Source of the DNA: Tenebrio molitor
Taxonomy: Eukaryota; Arthropoda; Insecta; Coleoptera; Tenebrionidae
Direction: 5' to 3'
Length of the DNA stretch: 64,000 bases
Assembly (NCBI RefSeq): GCF_963966145.1
Contig: NC_091054.1
Coordinates: 10,788,001 to 10,852,000 of the forward strand
Shown here: piece by piece, positions 1 to 12,100 of the stretch
Position numbering within the stretch: the first letter of the stretch is position 1
Layout: the number at the start of each line of letters is the position of its first letter
Made by a program: the position numbers and the translations under genes
The notes under the pieces: generated by a model
Seen by the model: only the letters and a program-made list of their open reading frames with translations
Told to the model about the DNA's origin: nothing
The model's database searches: none

Positions 1-833
1 TGCCTTGGTGTAAGGCCGGCTTTTCGCATTTACTTACACGAGTGACGCGTTCTCCATCGACTCTCCAACGCCAACTTCCACGCCAAATTAAAAAAAAACA
101 CCCTTTATGTACTTTTTAGGGGTGTTATCCACGAAAAATTAAAGGAAATTGTTTCACTACTTCTTAACAACAATCGATAAAACAGAGCAGACTTACGTTT
201 TTAATAAATTTCGGAGAACTTTTCAAAATGATGGATCAGAGTAAGAAGTCGTAACTCGTGACATACCCCCAACGGCACCAACCTAAAAACTACAACTTCC
301 CTGTAATTAAACCACTATAGAATTTCGACTGCGTTAAAAAAAAATTGTTGACTTGACCAGACCCGACCTGACCCCTCAAATTTGTGATCGTTTCATTTTC
401 CTCGAAAAACTAAAAAATTGATAAATCTGACGTAACAATTGATTGCATCAGGATCACTGGCATTTGGAAAAAGTCGTTTAAAATAAATTAAAACCGACTG
501 GAATGGTCCTCATTGTTATTCACGAGTTGCATTATGTTCTAATTTAATAAATGCAACGTCCAAAAATAACTCGCTCTAAACAGTATAAACATGACAAGGA
601 AAAAATTGGTCGTTAAAAAATTGAGGTTATGTTGAATTGTTGATGCAATAGGTAATTTAATTTTTTTGCGTAATAAAATGAATCACTTTCAAATTTCTTC
701 TACGGATTCGTGTTAATTTCGTAAAAGAGCTTGGTTTTTCACGTTTGAATAAAAATTGTCTGTTTACGCTTTTCGTTTTGGGCTTCCTCTACGAAGTTGT
801 AAGAGTGCGTTTAATCTTTGGGGCACTTTGCAG
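1..833 (+). other. Intron of the FAAH2-like gene / no exon recognised
   Basis: AT-rich sequence ending in a polypyrimidine tract and CAG at 831-833, immediately before the amidase exon. No open frame here resembles the upstream part of an amidase, which should hold the catalytic lysine, so earlier exons probably lie left of the window. Nothing else is recognised. Confidence 0.6.
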
Positions 834-1881
834 GTGGGAGAGCGCGAATACGCTGCACGGGCGCTCGTCCAACCCCTACAACACGAACCACATCGTGGGC
901 GGCTCGTCCGGGGGCGAGGGCTGCCTTCAAGGGGCGGCGGGCTCCGCGTTCGGCATCGGCTCCGACATAGGTGGCTCGATCCGGATGCCGTCGTTTTTCA
1001 ACGGCGTGTTCGGCCACAAACCGTCGAAGTTCGTGGTGTCGAACAACGGCCAATACCCCGCCCCCATCACGACCGAACAGACAAGTTTCCTGGGGATCGG
1101 GCCAATATGCAGACGCGCCGAGGATCTTCTCCCCCTGTTGAAAGTCATCGCGGGAAAGAACGCCCCCGAACTGCGACTGGACGAGCCCGTCGACATCAAA
1201 CAAGTCCAGTTCTACTACCAGGACTGCGACATGGGGTCAGTAGGCGTGTCGCCGGTCCACCACGAGATCAAAGAGCTCTTCGGAAAGATCTCGTTGCACC
1301 TGGAGAAGGCGCACGGCATCAAGACGAAGAAAGTAGCGATCCAGCGGTTCCGCAAGAGCGGCCCCATCTGGTTCGCCAACATGAAGACCCCGAACGGGCC
1401 GTCCTTCCAGGAGCAGTTGGCCAACCTGGAGGGGTCGATCAACCCGTACGTGGAGCTGGTGAAGTGGTGCTTCAGGAGGTCGGACCACACCTTCATCGGA
1501 ATCGTGACCGCGTTGGCCGACAAAGGAGGTTGCAAATACGGCGACGACAAACACACTTATCTAGTCGAGGAGCGGGGCAAGTTGAGGCGCGACATGGAGG
1601 ACCTGCTCGGGGACGACGGCGTCTTCCTCTACCCGACCCACCCAACGGCCGCCCCCTTCCACAACGAGCCACTCGTCAAGCCGTTCAACTTCAGCTACAC
1701 GGCCATCATCAACGTTCTGGGGTTCCCCGCCACCAACATTCCGATGGGACTGAACAGCGAGGGGCTGCCTATCGGGATCCAGGTGGTGGCCAAAACCAAG
1801 AACGACCGACTGTGTCTGGCCGTGGCCAGGGAGCTGGAAAAGGCGTTCGGGGGATGGGTGCCCCCCTCGGTCGAGGCCTGA
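834..1881 (+). CDS. FAAH2: Fatty-acid amide hydrolase 2-like protein, 3' terminal exon (partial)
   Basis: About 348 codons of an amidase-signature serine hydrolase; FAAH2 enzymes cleave fatty-acid amides. The exon begins after CAG at 831-833 and ends with TGA at 1879-1881. The glycine/serine-rich amidase signature is near its start: a GGSSGGEG motif, then GSDIGGSIR, which carries the cis-serine and nucleophile serine of the Ser-Ser-Lys triad, then FGHKPS. A C-terminal segment with FPATNIPMG and GLPIGIQVVA is also typical of the family. The catalytic lysine and N-terminal membrane anchor are not in this exon and should be upstream of the window. Codon usage is strongly GC-ending, unlike the flanks. 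A second long frame through the same bases (756-2042) lacks family motifs and is a shadow. The assignment to FAAH2 rather than another amidase is from overall pattern and is fairly secure. Confidence 0.88.
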
Positions 1882-2313
1882 TAGACCAGGACACCAATCT
1901 GCCTTACCTCACAGACTTTCTAGCGCAATTATTTTTCTATCATTGTAACAAGCAAGTTTGGGCACGAACTTGCATGTGTGCTAGACCTACAAATCTCTGT
2001 ATTATCATTTTATTTAATGTGAATTTGGTATTCGATGTGTGATAGTTCTAGGTGTGACCAGTGCGCCGTCGATCCGTTCATACTGTCTAACAGTATTGTG
2101 GCCAATCTAATAGTGCGCAAGACTGAAGCATAGGAGCGGAGCTCAAGTACCAACCCTTTTATAGATATGACCCATATATTTTATAAATGTTTTTACAAGT
2201 TACACTACTGCCCGTGTAACGTCGGTGTGTCTATAATCACGTTCTATTACAATGATTTATACAATTTACAATGAGATTATGCATTATTTTTATAACTAAA
2301 TGTTAAATTTTAT

Positions 2314-2319
2314 AATAAA
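2314..2319 (+). other. Polyadenylation signal AATAAA for the FAAH2-like gene
   Basis: Canonical AATAAA about 430 bases past the stop codon and 46 bases before the convergent SENP8 stop. It implies a short convergent 3' overlap zone between the two genes. Confidence 0.5.
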
Positions 2320-2364
2320 ACTTTTCTCTGCTGTTACGTCTATAATTTATTTGAAAAAAGCACC

Positions 2365-3049
2365 CTAACCCCTCAACCGCTCGATCACGTTGACGATTTC
2401 ATTCCTCATGGTCCCCACGCTGTTCCTCACGTCGTCATCTGAATAAAAATAATCAACTGTCTGGTATGTGACCAGATGTTGCGCTAGGTGCTCTGCGTAG
2501 CAAATTAAGTAAATGCCGCAGTCGTACCCGTTGGTCTGTTGAGCCGACATCTTCTCCTTGAAGTGCCCCCGAATGTTCAGATAAGAGAACAGCTTCTTCG
2601 CGAAATTCTCAGCTTGTTCGCAGTTTAAACCTCGAGATGAGTCAAAATGATACAGGGTCTCGTCAGATCTGGAATGACAGAGTAACACCGATCCAGTCGT
2701 TTTTTCTTTTTTTTTGTTACCGTGAAAACAGGAGCAGGCTCCAGTGACTCCCGCCGGCGGTCTGGGGCCGTTCGTTGTCGTTCAACGCGAAAAAAATAAA
2801 GCGCTTGCTGTTGGCCTCCAAAGGGTCGAGAAACACCTTCACCTGAGAACTGGGGATTATTTTAATGCATTGTGTGACTTCCGGGGAGACAAATAGGATG
2901 TAGGGGGCCGCTTTGAAAGTGTTCTTTAAGTACTCGAAATAGAAGGAAATTATGTTGTCATTGAGCCAATGGGGACCATACAGTAGGTCCAAGTCAGATT
3001 TTCTCAGTAAACTTTCATCGTAGCTCAGGATTATGGGGTCTTTATTCAT
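2365..3049 (-). CDS. SENP8: Sentrin-specific protease 8 (NEDD8 protease, DEN1)
   Basis: Cysteine protease of the Ulp1/SENP family that processes NEDD8 precursors and removes NEDD8 from substrates. Two exons: 3049-2721 and 2668-2365, with a 52-nt GT..AG intron (2720-2669). They join in frame (CG|A) to give about 210 aa, close to the 212 aa of human SENP8. The catalytic residues are visible: His102 in GGSHWSLL, Asp119 in YHFD, the oxyanion Gln near 154 and Cys160 in NGYDCG. The WLND motif near residue 28 is also typical. An in-frame ATG lies 12 codons upstream (3085). I chose the start at 3049 because MNKDPIILSY aligns with the usual N-terminus. The gene is divergent from the lodestar gene, with 503 bases between start codons, and convergent with the FAAH2-like gene. 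Confidence 0.93.
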
Positions 3050-3552
3050 TGTATTGTACACTAATTGATAATTTTGAATTTTCAAGAGACATTGAGGTTA
3101 TGTCATGGTTGGTCATGGTGTTGTCTCTAGTATTGTTGCCAACCCACAAGTCACAATTTATGTAGGTTTTGGAATTAGTTTTACGGCGATAGTTGCAACC
3201 GAAATCACCCCCATAATAAAATGAATTAAATAATAAAAAGAAAGCAATAATATCCGATTTTCGATGAAGACGTATTCACTCAGAAATCAAAAATATATTA
3301 CTAGAAATTTTCTCCCTTGTGCGTTTAAGTTGGCAACAATTTCGTCCATTTTGCGAAAAGTGTTTTGTGTTAACGGTTTGTGAAAGTTTTTAAATTTGAA
3401 TAATTAATAACATTTTCATTTTCAAAGTGAAACATTTTTGTTGTACCTTTTACGTGTACCCGTATGTAAGTATTTTTTTGTGTAGGTAATGACATATTCA
3501 GTCAGCAATAACATTTTCGTAGTAATTTTTTTCAACATTACATTTTAAAGCA
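3050..3552. promoter_or_regulatory. Shared divergent promoter region, SENP8 / lodestar copy 1
   Basis: The 503 bases between two head-to-head start codons must hold both promoters and 5' UTRs unless non-coding first exons lie elsewhere. The sequence is AT-rich with no TATA box I would defend. The call rests only on gene arrangement. Confidence 0.45.
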
Positions 3553-6500
3553 ATGGACTACTGTAAGGAAAACGACTCTTTCGGCGACGAATCCTTCCGT
3601 AATTCACGATTCAAACTGATGTATCCACAATTTTGACAGTTTTGTTGTAGATGTATACAGAGAAAAAAACAAAAAAGCACGTGCAATAATTGACTCTGAT
3701 TCTGATGATAGTGATGAGAGTTTTGCTACAGATTTGAGGACAGAATCAGAGAACTTCAGCGAGGATGGTGAGAACATTAAGAAATGTGGTGGAATGTTGA
3801 AAATGGATTTTTTTGCGTAGGTGAAGATGTCCATATATCTGGTTTAGCAGAAGCCAAACAAGATGTCAATATCCAAGATTCTTTCAGTGAAGATGAAGAG
3901 CAAGAAGATTTTCCAAAAGATGAGGAAGGTGTTTTTGATGAGAAAGACATTGTTGAGAGTGATAGTGATGAGCAAGAAATTGAGGGTGATAATGAGCAAG
4001 AGATTGACTTAACATTAAGTGAAAATGCACAAAAGGAAGTTGATTTGAGCTCTGAGAAAGATGAAGAAGATATAGAAATCATTGATAATTCTTTAAGTAT
4101 TGTTGAAGTTAGTAGTGAGGAGGAGATGCCTTCCAGTTCCCTTAAACAGATGACAATGAAGTCTTTCCTAATCAAAACTTCAAAGGAATCTCATTTAAAA
4201 CAAAAAGCTTCATCAATAGAAAAAATTAATGTGGGGCAAGGGCAATACCAAGAACAAGTAAAAAAAGTCAGTTCTATTGAAAGTGATCTGTTGAGGGCAA
4301 AAGTAAGAAACATAATTTTTTGTTTGACTTTTTTACAAGTAATTTTCCAGAACGCAATGAGGGTGATAAAGTTGGAGAACTTGCCAGACAAGGGAAAATC
4401 CTTGGTGGAAAAAGAAAAATCCCTAAGCAGGATGCTGGAGGAGCAGAAAGCTGTACTGGCCAACATGATACCTGACCCTGAACCGGCTTCCAGCTCCCTC
4501 AACAAAATAAACATTGCTTGGGACGAAATCGAAGCAGGTGTCGACGCGGTGGCGCCAAGAACGTTCGGTAAAAAGGGTAAGTTGCAGTAAATTTTTGTTG
4601 GAAAAAAATTAACAGGTGATGTAAGGGGTCGCTCGGTTCAACGCGGAAAAGCACATGGCGGTAGAGACGCTCGATTCTCTACACAAATCCCTAGAAACGT
4701 GTCCCTCGGAACAGGATTACATGGATGACCCCCAGGGACTCAGAGTGCCTCTGATGACCCACCAAAAGAGGGCTCTGGCGTGGCTGTCGTGGCGCGAAAA
4801 ACAAAAACCATCAGGGGGTCTCCTGGCCGACGACATGGGCCTCGGCAAGACCCTCACCATGATCTCGCTCATAATCAAATCAAGAGAGCTGGGCGACAGC
4901 GAAAGAGAAGAGGAACAATACCGAGACAAGTACCCAGGAGGCAGCCTCGTCGTGTGTCCCGCGAGTCTCATCAATCAGTGGTCGGGGGAGGTGGAGAGGA
5001 GGACCAAGCGGGGACTGCTAGGGGTGGAAGTTCACCACGGTCCGAAGCGAGAGACCAAAGCGAAACGGTACGACAAAATAAAACTGTCAAAATGATCCTT
5101 TTCGTTGTCTTTTAGGCTAGCCAAGCACGACTTGGTCATCACAACTTACGCACTGGTCCTCAGCGAGAGCGAGAAGAACGGGCCGCTGTTCGGGGTGAGG
5201 TGGCGGCGAATCATCCTCGACGAGGCCCACCAGATCCGCAACCACAGATCTCGCACCTCGGAGGCGGCGTGCCGACTGTCGGGGAAGTCCCGGTGGGCGC
5301 TGACCGGCACGCCGGTCCACAACAAAGAACTGGACATGTACGCCCTGCTCAAGTTCCTCAGGTGCACGCCTTTCGACAACCTGCAGGTGTGGAAGCACTG
5401 GGTGGGGGACAAGAGCACCGGGGGGCAGATGCGCCTCCACGCCGTCATCTCGTCGCTGATGCTGCGCCGCACCAAAGCGGAACTGATGGAAAACGGAGTG
5501 CTCCAAAGCCTCCCGGAGAGGAAGTGGGAACTGGTGCCGGTGAAGCTCCACAAGAACGAGATGGACGTCTACCAGAAAGTGCTGATCTTCTCGAGGACGC
5601 TGTTCGCGCAGTTCTTGCACCAGCGCGCCGCGAAGAACCAAGACGCGTACGATATGAAGTTCACCGGGGCCCCACGTGAGTGGACGCGCCAAAAACGAAG
5701 TCCCTCTGATTGATTTGTTGCAGCCGATCCGAACGGCGAGTACTTCAAGATGAGGAACCGGCTGTTGAAGCTGAACCGAGTGAAGGAAGTTAGCCAGCAC
5801 GAAATCCTCGTCCTGTTGCTCCGACTGAGACAGATCTGCTGCCACCCTTCGCTGATCAAGCAGATGCTGCACGGCGACGAAGACCTGGGCGAGGCGGAAG
5901 ACCAGGAGCAAACGGAAGAGTTGAACCTTCTGGAACAGCTCAACAGGCTCAACATCGACGACAGCGACGGACAAGTGGTAGCGAGCGACGAGAGCGTGGG
6001 CCTGAAGGAGGCGTCCAAAGGTTTTCTACACGCGTCGAACCCAGTCTTCCAGAGCGACCGGCGCAGCAGCAAGGTAATCGTATCTCCGTAAAAGCACGAA
6101 CTTAATTCGCGTTGCAGATTGAGGCTTTGCTCACCTTGCTGAAAGAAAAAGTATCGAGTCAGGACAAAGCGATCGTGGTCTCGCAGTGGACCAGTCTGCT
6201 GCAGTTGGTCGCCAAGCACGTCAAAAACGACAGGATCGCGTTTGACTGTTTGGACGGGACGATTCCCGTCCACAAGAGAATGGCGATCGTCGACAACTTC
6301 AACGACCCCAACAGCGAGACCAAGGTGTTGTTGCTGTCGCTGACGGCCGGCGGCGTCGGCTTGAATCTGGTCGGCGCCAATCACTTGTTTCTTCTGGATC
6401 TCCACTGGAACCCCCAGCTGGAGAACCAAGCGCAAGACAGGATCTACAGGATGGGACAGACCAAAACTATCTTCGTGTACAAGTAAGTGACGACCGATTG

Positions 6501-6675
6501 GTTACTTTTTTTACTGGGAGTCAGGTTTATGGCAGTTGACACCATCGAGGAGCGGATCAAAGCCTTGCAAGAAATGAAGCTGGAAATCGCCGACTCGATG
6601 CTGACGGGGTCCAAGAAAGTTATAAACAGCAAACTGACCCTGCAGGATTTGAAATTACTCTTCGATTTCAAGTGA
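3553..6675 (+). CDS. lds: Lodestar / TTF2-type SNF2-family ATPase, copy 1 (full length)
   Basis: Double-stranded-DNA-dependent ATPase of the TTF2/lodestar group, known to release RNA polymerase II transcripts, notably at mitosis. Exons: 3553-3598, 3651-3767, 3821-4302, 4351-4576, 4626-5067, 5116-5675, 5724-6073, 6118-6482, 6525-6675. All eight introns are 42-53 nt and every phase closes, giving 912 aa. Residues 1-330 are acidic and low complexity (many D/E/S), as in lodestar N-termini. The helicase core follows: motif I DDMGLGKT near 359, motif II LDEAHQIRN, motif III ALTGTPVHN, then IVVSQWTSLL, SLTAGGVGLNL and QAQDRIYRMGQ of the C-terminal RecA lobe. All motifs are intact. The start is the first ATG of a short first exon whose splice restores frame. 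A partial and a complete paralogue follow directly downstream. No AATAAA was found just after the stop. Confidence 0.92.
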
Positions 6676-7067
6676 ATCACCGATGTTCCTCTATGTTTAG
6701 CTTTTATTGTGTTGAATTGTATATTGTATCGAATTTTTATTGTTAAGAAGCAAATCATTGACTGTTCAAAAGAGTTGTTTCAGTTCTTGCAACCCGCATC
6801 GGATTTCTCTTCCTTGATATGTTTTGTTGAACTTTGACGGTAATGTTTTCCAGTCGGTTTTTCCCCTTAACCAAAGCAACTGTCCGTGCTGCGAGTTCAA
6901 AGATTCTAGATAAAAATACGATTTCAAGAGTTTATCGGATAAATTATCTCATATGCGATAAATTATAGGTTTTCCAAGAATTTTACATGGAATTTATTCA
7001 TTAATTTTTTAACGGGAGGTATTAGTGGTGCGGACAGAGGTGCAAGTAACAGTTATTCGAGCACGCT
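6676..7067. other. Intergenic DNA between lodestar copies
   Basis: AT-rich spacer after the copy 1 stop. No gene seen. The last 60-100 bases resemble the sequence just upstream of the copy 2 first exon (about 9100-9160), including a shared GGTGCAAGT, which suggests a duplicated promoter segment. Confidence 0.4.
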
Positions 7068-7302
7068 ATGGCGAGCAATAAAGTAAAATTGGGTGAGTAA
7101 CTGCGGCATAAGAAATATCAGTTTATCTCCTTGCTCATTTTTACTGTCAATCAATCTTTTCCTTATTATTATGCCCCATTTTTAACACATCCTGTATATT
7201 CTCACCTCATCCTCCCAATTCTTTTCAATTTTATTACAGTTCCATTCAGTAACTTGTACTGACGTGTGCTGTTGAAATTTGCCACCTACAATACATAGTG
7301 TA

Positions 7303-7668
7303 CTATGGCGGCCAAAAAATTTTGGCCGTCACTTTCTTGACATTCAAGTAAAGTGTAAATAAACCTTTAGGAATCGTAACCCCACTTTCGATTCTTGTCA
7401 TTTTGACAATCAATTTAAACTGTTTGAAGCTCAGATATTCCAAAAATCCGGCATGAATAAACAAAATTAGAGCAATCGTACATAGATAATCTGAGGTAAA
7501 CGTTCTGTGTAGTAGAAATGACAAAATAATTTTTAGTTTTGAAATTTACCACCCAAAAAATTACGTTCATAATCAAGACGGTAATCATGATGACAATAAA
7601 GTACGGATTACAATTTTTTTTTTTTGAATTGACAGACAATGACGGCCAAAATGTTTTGGCCGGCATAG
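7303..7668. mobile_element. MITE family A, copy 1 (TA-flanked, 366 bp)
   Basis: Terminal inverted repeats begin CTATGGCGGCCAAAA and end in the complement (...TTTTGGCCGGCATAG), with TA on both sides (7301-7302 and 7669-7670). A second copy, inverted and of nearly the same length, is at 29646-30010. The TA target suggests Tc1/mariner mobilisation. Small open frames inside are shadows. Confidence 0.85.
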
Positions 7669-7670
7669 TA

Positions 7671-8028
7671 CTATGGCGGACAATAAATTTAGGCCGGCAA
7701 ATTTCTGACATTTCAAAAAAGTCAATGCAAGCGACCATTTATTGTCATTATGACTGATGTGTCAGTTTGTCAAATTGAAGGTTTTCAAGCTGTTTGGCGT
7801 TTCCTTCGCCTTTTTCGTAACTTACAGATCATGACGCACTAGCATAACTGATTTGTAGTAGCACTTCTCTCTGGTGCACGCTTCTTTTCCTAATTTTAAT
7901 TTTGATTATCGCTGTCACGATGACAAGAATGACAAAAATCGAAAATGGGGTTAGTTGAACATAATGCCAGCTTCACATTTTGATGTCAAGCCAATGACAG
8001 GCCGGCCTAAATTTATTGTCCGCCATAG
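7671..8028. mobile_element. MITE family C (TA-flanked, 358 bp), abutting family A
   Basis: Terminal inverted repeats CTATGGCGGACAATAAATTT at the left and AAATTTATTGTCCGCCATAG at the right. It is flanked by TA, sharing the left TA (7669-7670) with the neighbouring family A element. The outer 9 bases of the two families are identical, but the interiors differ. Confidence 0.85.
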
Positions 8029-8090
8029 TACCTACAGTATTTAAAAAATACGATGTGATAATTACTGTAGAATCGACGTTTTTATAGATA

Positions 8091-8337
8091 CTGCCGCGAG
8101 CGGAAAATTCGAATCGTCAATGTCATTTAAAAATTTGGTTAGATTCTCACAAATTAAAAATTTCTCCCTGCCTGATTACGCCCATGTCAACAAAGTGTCA
8201 AAAAAATGAGAAAAAAATGACAATTAATGTCATACAACGTGATGATAGGTTATGATATTTACGACCGTTTTACAATGGAGCATTTTCTGTTGTGTCAAAG
8301 CATGATTTTGACGACCAGTTTTTTTTGCTCGCGACAG
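8091..8337. mobile_element. MITE family B, copy 1 (TA-flanked, 247 bp)
   Basis: Left end CTGCCGCGAGC with A-rich continuation and TCGTCAATG; right end is the complement, ...GCTCGCGACAG, flanked by TA. The interior carries CAATGGAGCATTTTCTGTTG and TGATGATAGGTTATGA. It shares these in inverted orientation with elements at 23738-23960 and 26530-27793. Confidence 0.8.
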
Positions 8338-9160
8338 TACTTACCCATTACTTTTTTGATTTTAATTGCTTATTATTGTTATTATGAAAGAGATATTTTT
8401 CTGTCAGAACCTGACATTCATTAGGCTGACAAAAGCTATCTGTGTTTTATGTCCATTACGATAATGTAATAGGGATCGAGATTGCTTTATAAATCGTATT
8501 TTGGGTTGCATTTTTACCTGGTTAGGCTCGTCATCTTACGTGAATAATCCTGTACTGTAATAATATTGCTTTGTTTTTACATCTTCGGCCAGTTAGGAAT
8601 TTTCTTGAATCCACTTTTGACATATCCGGACCAACAATTTAACTCATTAAGTTAATTCAACTTAACTTGTTTGATAAATTAACTAATCCCGTAATTCCAC
8701 CTCCAAGACGTTCCTCTAAACATCAGACATCCATCTGTTTGAAAGCAGTGACTTCTGCGGACAACTCTATTAAAATCTGTCCGGTTGAAAACCTAGCACC
8801 GACCCTTCAAAAGACTTAAGCGTCCCTCTGATGGACAATCAAAAATCGGCTCCAACTTGGTTATCGTGATGCGAAAAGCAAAACCCCTGGCTTAGACGTT
8901 TTGATGAATGCTCTATTTTCCCAGTTACCCTTTCCATTAACTTAGCCGAACCAATCTGGCCAGAAAATTGTGGGAACGCAATAAGTCCGCCTTGTATAAG
9001 TGCAAATTTATCCGATGATTATTATTTATCAGTTGGTATCACGTTGTACTCGTACGCGAAGTACTGATAAAGCATATCCGGGAATTTACAGTTTTCTGAA
9101 CATTTTTTCGCGAGAGAGAAATAAATATATTTGCGACCAGCGCGGTGCAAGTCTGCATCA

Positions 9161-12100
9161 ATGGAGGACGGTAATGTAAAACGGGGTGAGTAAATGAGAC
9201 ATATTTTTTTTCTTAGTCGTTTCTACTCTCCATGATTATCTTAATATGCGTTCTTTCATCTCATTCTCCCAATTCCACGTGTTTCACTTCACACTTCCTT
9301 CTTTTCGTCGTATTCATCCCTTTTCAAGTTTAATTATTGCACCTTCTCTTACACGGTCACATACATTTTTTTCAATTTTGCACCTGTAACACAGTCAGTA
9401 TAACACTCAAACGGGTTTCGAAAAGGCGCTCTTTTCGATACGCGTTTCAAGAACATTTACTTACATTTTTAATGTTGGCAGTGACTCATAGTGAGTTGTT
9501 ATTACGTGATCCTAGCATTATGTTTTGAACCTTTTTTAAATTTAAGGGGCAAAATAGAAAAAATATTGTATTATACTCGTTTTTGTAATTTGCCTCCATT
9601 TCGATTCTCTAATAGACATATTAACGAACGCGACGTCATCATCTGGGATGTCCTTATAGCCATTATTTCACGGAACATTTTACGAAAATTTTTAGGTTGG
9701 CAAAACTTGATTCGTCATGCGTGTCAGTTTAAATTACAAAATGTGCAAAGGATTATTTATCAGGATTTATCAAGCAACAAATTCGCGACCGTATTTTTGG
9801 GAATTTCACGTATTTCAGAGGGCGTACATGAAAGATTATCTTTCATATTCGTGTTTTGTGACAGAATTTGGATAAAACAAAAGGCGACTTTGAAGACTTG
9901 ATCAAATTTTCACTTTTAAAATTAAGACATTACCAACCGCCACGAAAATCCCTAAATCGAGGAAAGTAAACATTTTTGTTTAAAAACGGCTCAAAAAGGG
10001 CAAATTACAAAAAATAGTATAAAAAACTCGTTTCATAAGACCTTGAAGCACTCATTCTTTAAAATAACTCGTGGCTACGCCACTCGTTTTTTAATCTTGA
10101 ATTCGTGCTTCAAGACTGGTCTTATGAAACTTGTCTTTTAATATACTATTTTGTAATTTGCCTCCATTTTGATTCTTTAATAGACATATTAACGAACGCG
10201 ACGTCATCATCTGGGATGTCCTTATAGCCATTATTTCACGGAACATTTTACGAAAATTTTTAGGTTGGCAAAGCTTGATTCGTCATGCGTCTCAGTTTAA
10301 ATTACAAAATGTGCAAAGAATTATTTATCAGGATTTATCAAGCAACAAATTCGCGACCGTATTTTTGGGAATTTCACGTATTTCAGCGGGCGTACATGAA
10401 AGATTATCTTTCATATTTGTGTTTTGTGACAGAATTTGGATAAAACAAAAGGCGACTTTGAAGACTTGATCAAATTTTCACTTTTAAAATTAAGACATTA
10501 CCAACCGCCACGAAAATCCCTAAATCGAGGAAAGTAACATTTTTGTGTAAAAACGGCTTAAAAAGGGCAAATTACAAAAAATTGTATAAAAAAATTCGTT
10601 TCATAAGACCTTGAAGCACTCATTCTTTAAAATAACTCGTGGCTACGCCACTCGTTTTTTAATCTTGAATTCGTGCTTCAAGACTGCTCTTATGAAACTT
10701 GTCTTTTAATATACAACTTATAAGCCATTTTGTCGCACTTGTTTGCTTTATAGCACTCGTCGCTGCGCTCCTCGTGCTCTAAAAAACGCGTGCGACAAAA
10801 TGGTGTCTTATAAAACTTGTATAATAAATTACTATTCTAAACCTCCAAAATTTCCCCATTCAATCCATGACCTTCAGTTATCTATTAGATAACGGCAAAC
10901 AATCGCAAAGGTCGTATCAATTGTCATTTTTATCAGTTATGCACTCAAGTATCAAAAATGTAAACTATAAAATCAAAGGTAGGTATTTCACAGGCACAAT
11001 AATTTTGTTTTTTATTTATTATTCACCTGAAACAGTTGTTTTCTTTGTTTTTACATCTTCAAACCAGTCAGCTTAGAATTTTCTTGTATCCACTTTCGAC
11101 GCATCTACTCTAATAATAATGTAATTAAAAAAAAAAATTAAATTAATCCGGTTTTTTGATGAATGAATTAATATCATAATTCTGTTATCAAGGCCGTGTT
11201 CCTGTGAACACCGGAGAGCCATCCTGTTCAGGAGCAGTGACTTCTCTGCACAACTCTATCAAAACTTATCCGGATAAAGGCGCTACCACCAACGCTCCAA
11301 GAAGTTTGAGGGTCTCTCTGATGCCCCACCAGAAATCGGCTCTGGCGTGGTTACTCTGGCGCGAAACGCAAACGCCTCCTGGTGGTATACTGGCCGATGA
11401 CATGGGTCTGGGTAAAACAATAATGATGATCGCTCACGTGCTGAAGTGCAAAGAAGAAGAGGTGAAAGCGAAGCGTGGGGCGGCTTCTACAGGAGGCACT
11501 CTAGTGGTGTGTCCGGCAAGCGTGATGAACCAGTGGGAAGCCGAAGTGAAGCAGACCACAGACGGATCCCTGTCGGTGAACGTCCATCACGGGCCCCGCC
11601 GAGAGACCAACGCCAAGAGGTACAACCGTTCATTGCTTTGCGAATTTTTTGTAAAAGAGTACCGCCAGCCTGTCCCGGTACGACTTGGTCTTGACCACCT
11701 ACGGCATCGTCCGCAGCGAGAGCAACAAGAACGGCGCCGTCACCGGAGTTAAGTGGCGGCGCATCATCCTCGACGAGGCCCACCAGATCCGCAACGACGA
11801 GTCGCTAACAGCCGAGGCGGTGTGCAGGCTGTCGGCGCAGTCCCGCTGGGCGCTGACCGGGACTCCAGTTCACAACAAAGACAAAGACATGTACTCTATG
11901 TTGAAGTTCCTGCGGTGCCCTCTTCTCGGCAACGCACAGGTGAGACTCCCCCCGGAATCGACGAAATGTACCTATTTTTCTGTTGCAGGCGTGGAAGCGT
12001 TGGGTCGAAGATAAAGAGGACCAGAAGCGACTCCATGCGGTGATCTCGTCGCTGATGTTGCGCAGAACAAAGGAGGAGATGGTAGAAAAGGGACTTCTGC

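Larger units (their letters stand above)
7068..8891 (+). pseudogene. Truncated lodestar/TTF2-like pseudogene (second copy of the cluster)
   Basis: Remnant of a tandem copy between the two intact lodestar genes. A first-exon-like piece at 7068-7092 (ATG, then nine codons' worth of sequence, then G|GTGAGTAA) matches in layout the copy 2 first exon at 9161-9185, and similar intron sequence follows both. About 8697-8891 then aligns by eye with the start of copy 2 exon 2 (11187-11390): GCAGTGACTTCT, ACTCTAT-AAAA, GTCCCTCTGATG and AATCGGCT are shared. In-frame stops (TAA, TGA) and indels break it, and homology ends near 8891 before the DEAH core. Intron sequence upstream (8571-8650) also matches 11045-11110. 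Three MITEs (7303-8337) sit inside its intron. It cannot encode an ATPase. Confidence 0.75.

Noticed and set aside
756..2042. 428-codon plus-strand frame overlapping the FAAH2-like exon
   Set aside because: Arginine/proline/histidine-rich shadow of a GC-biased exon. The overlapping frame has clear amidase motifs.
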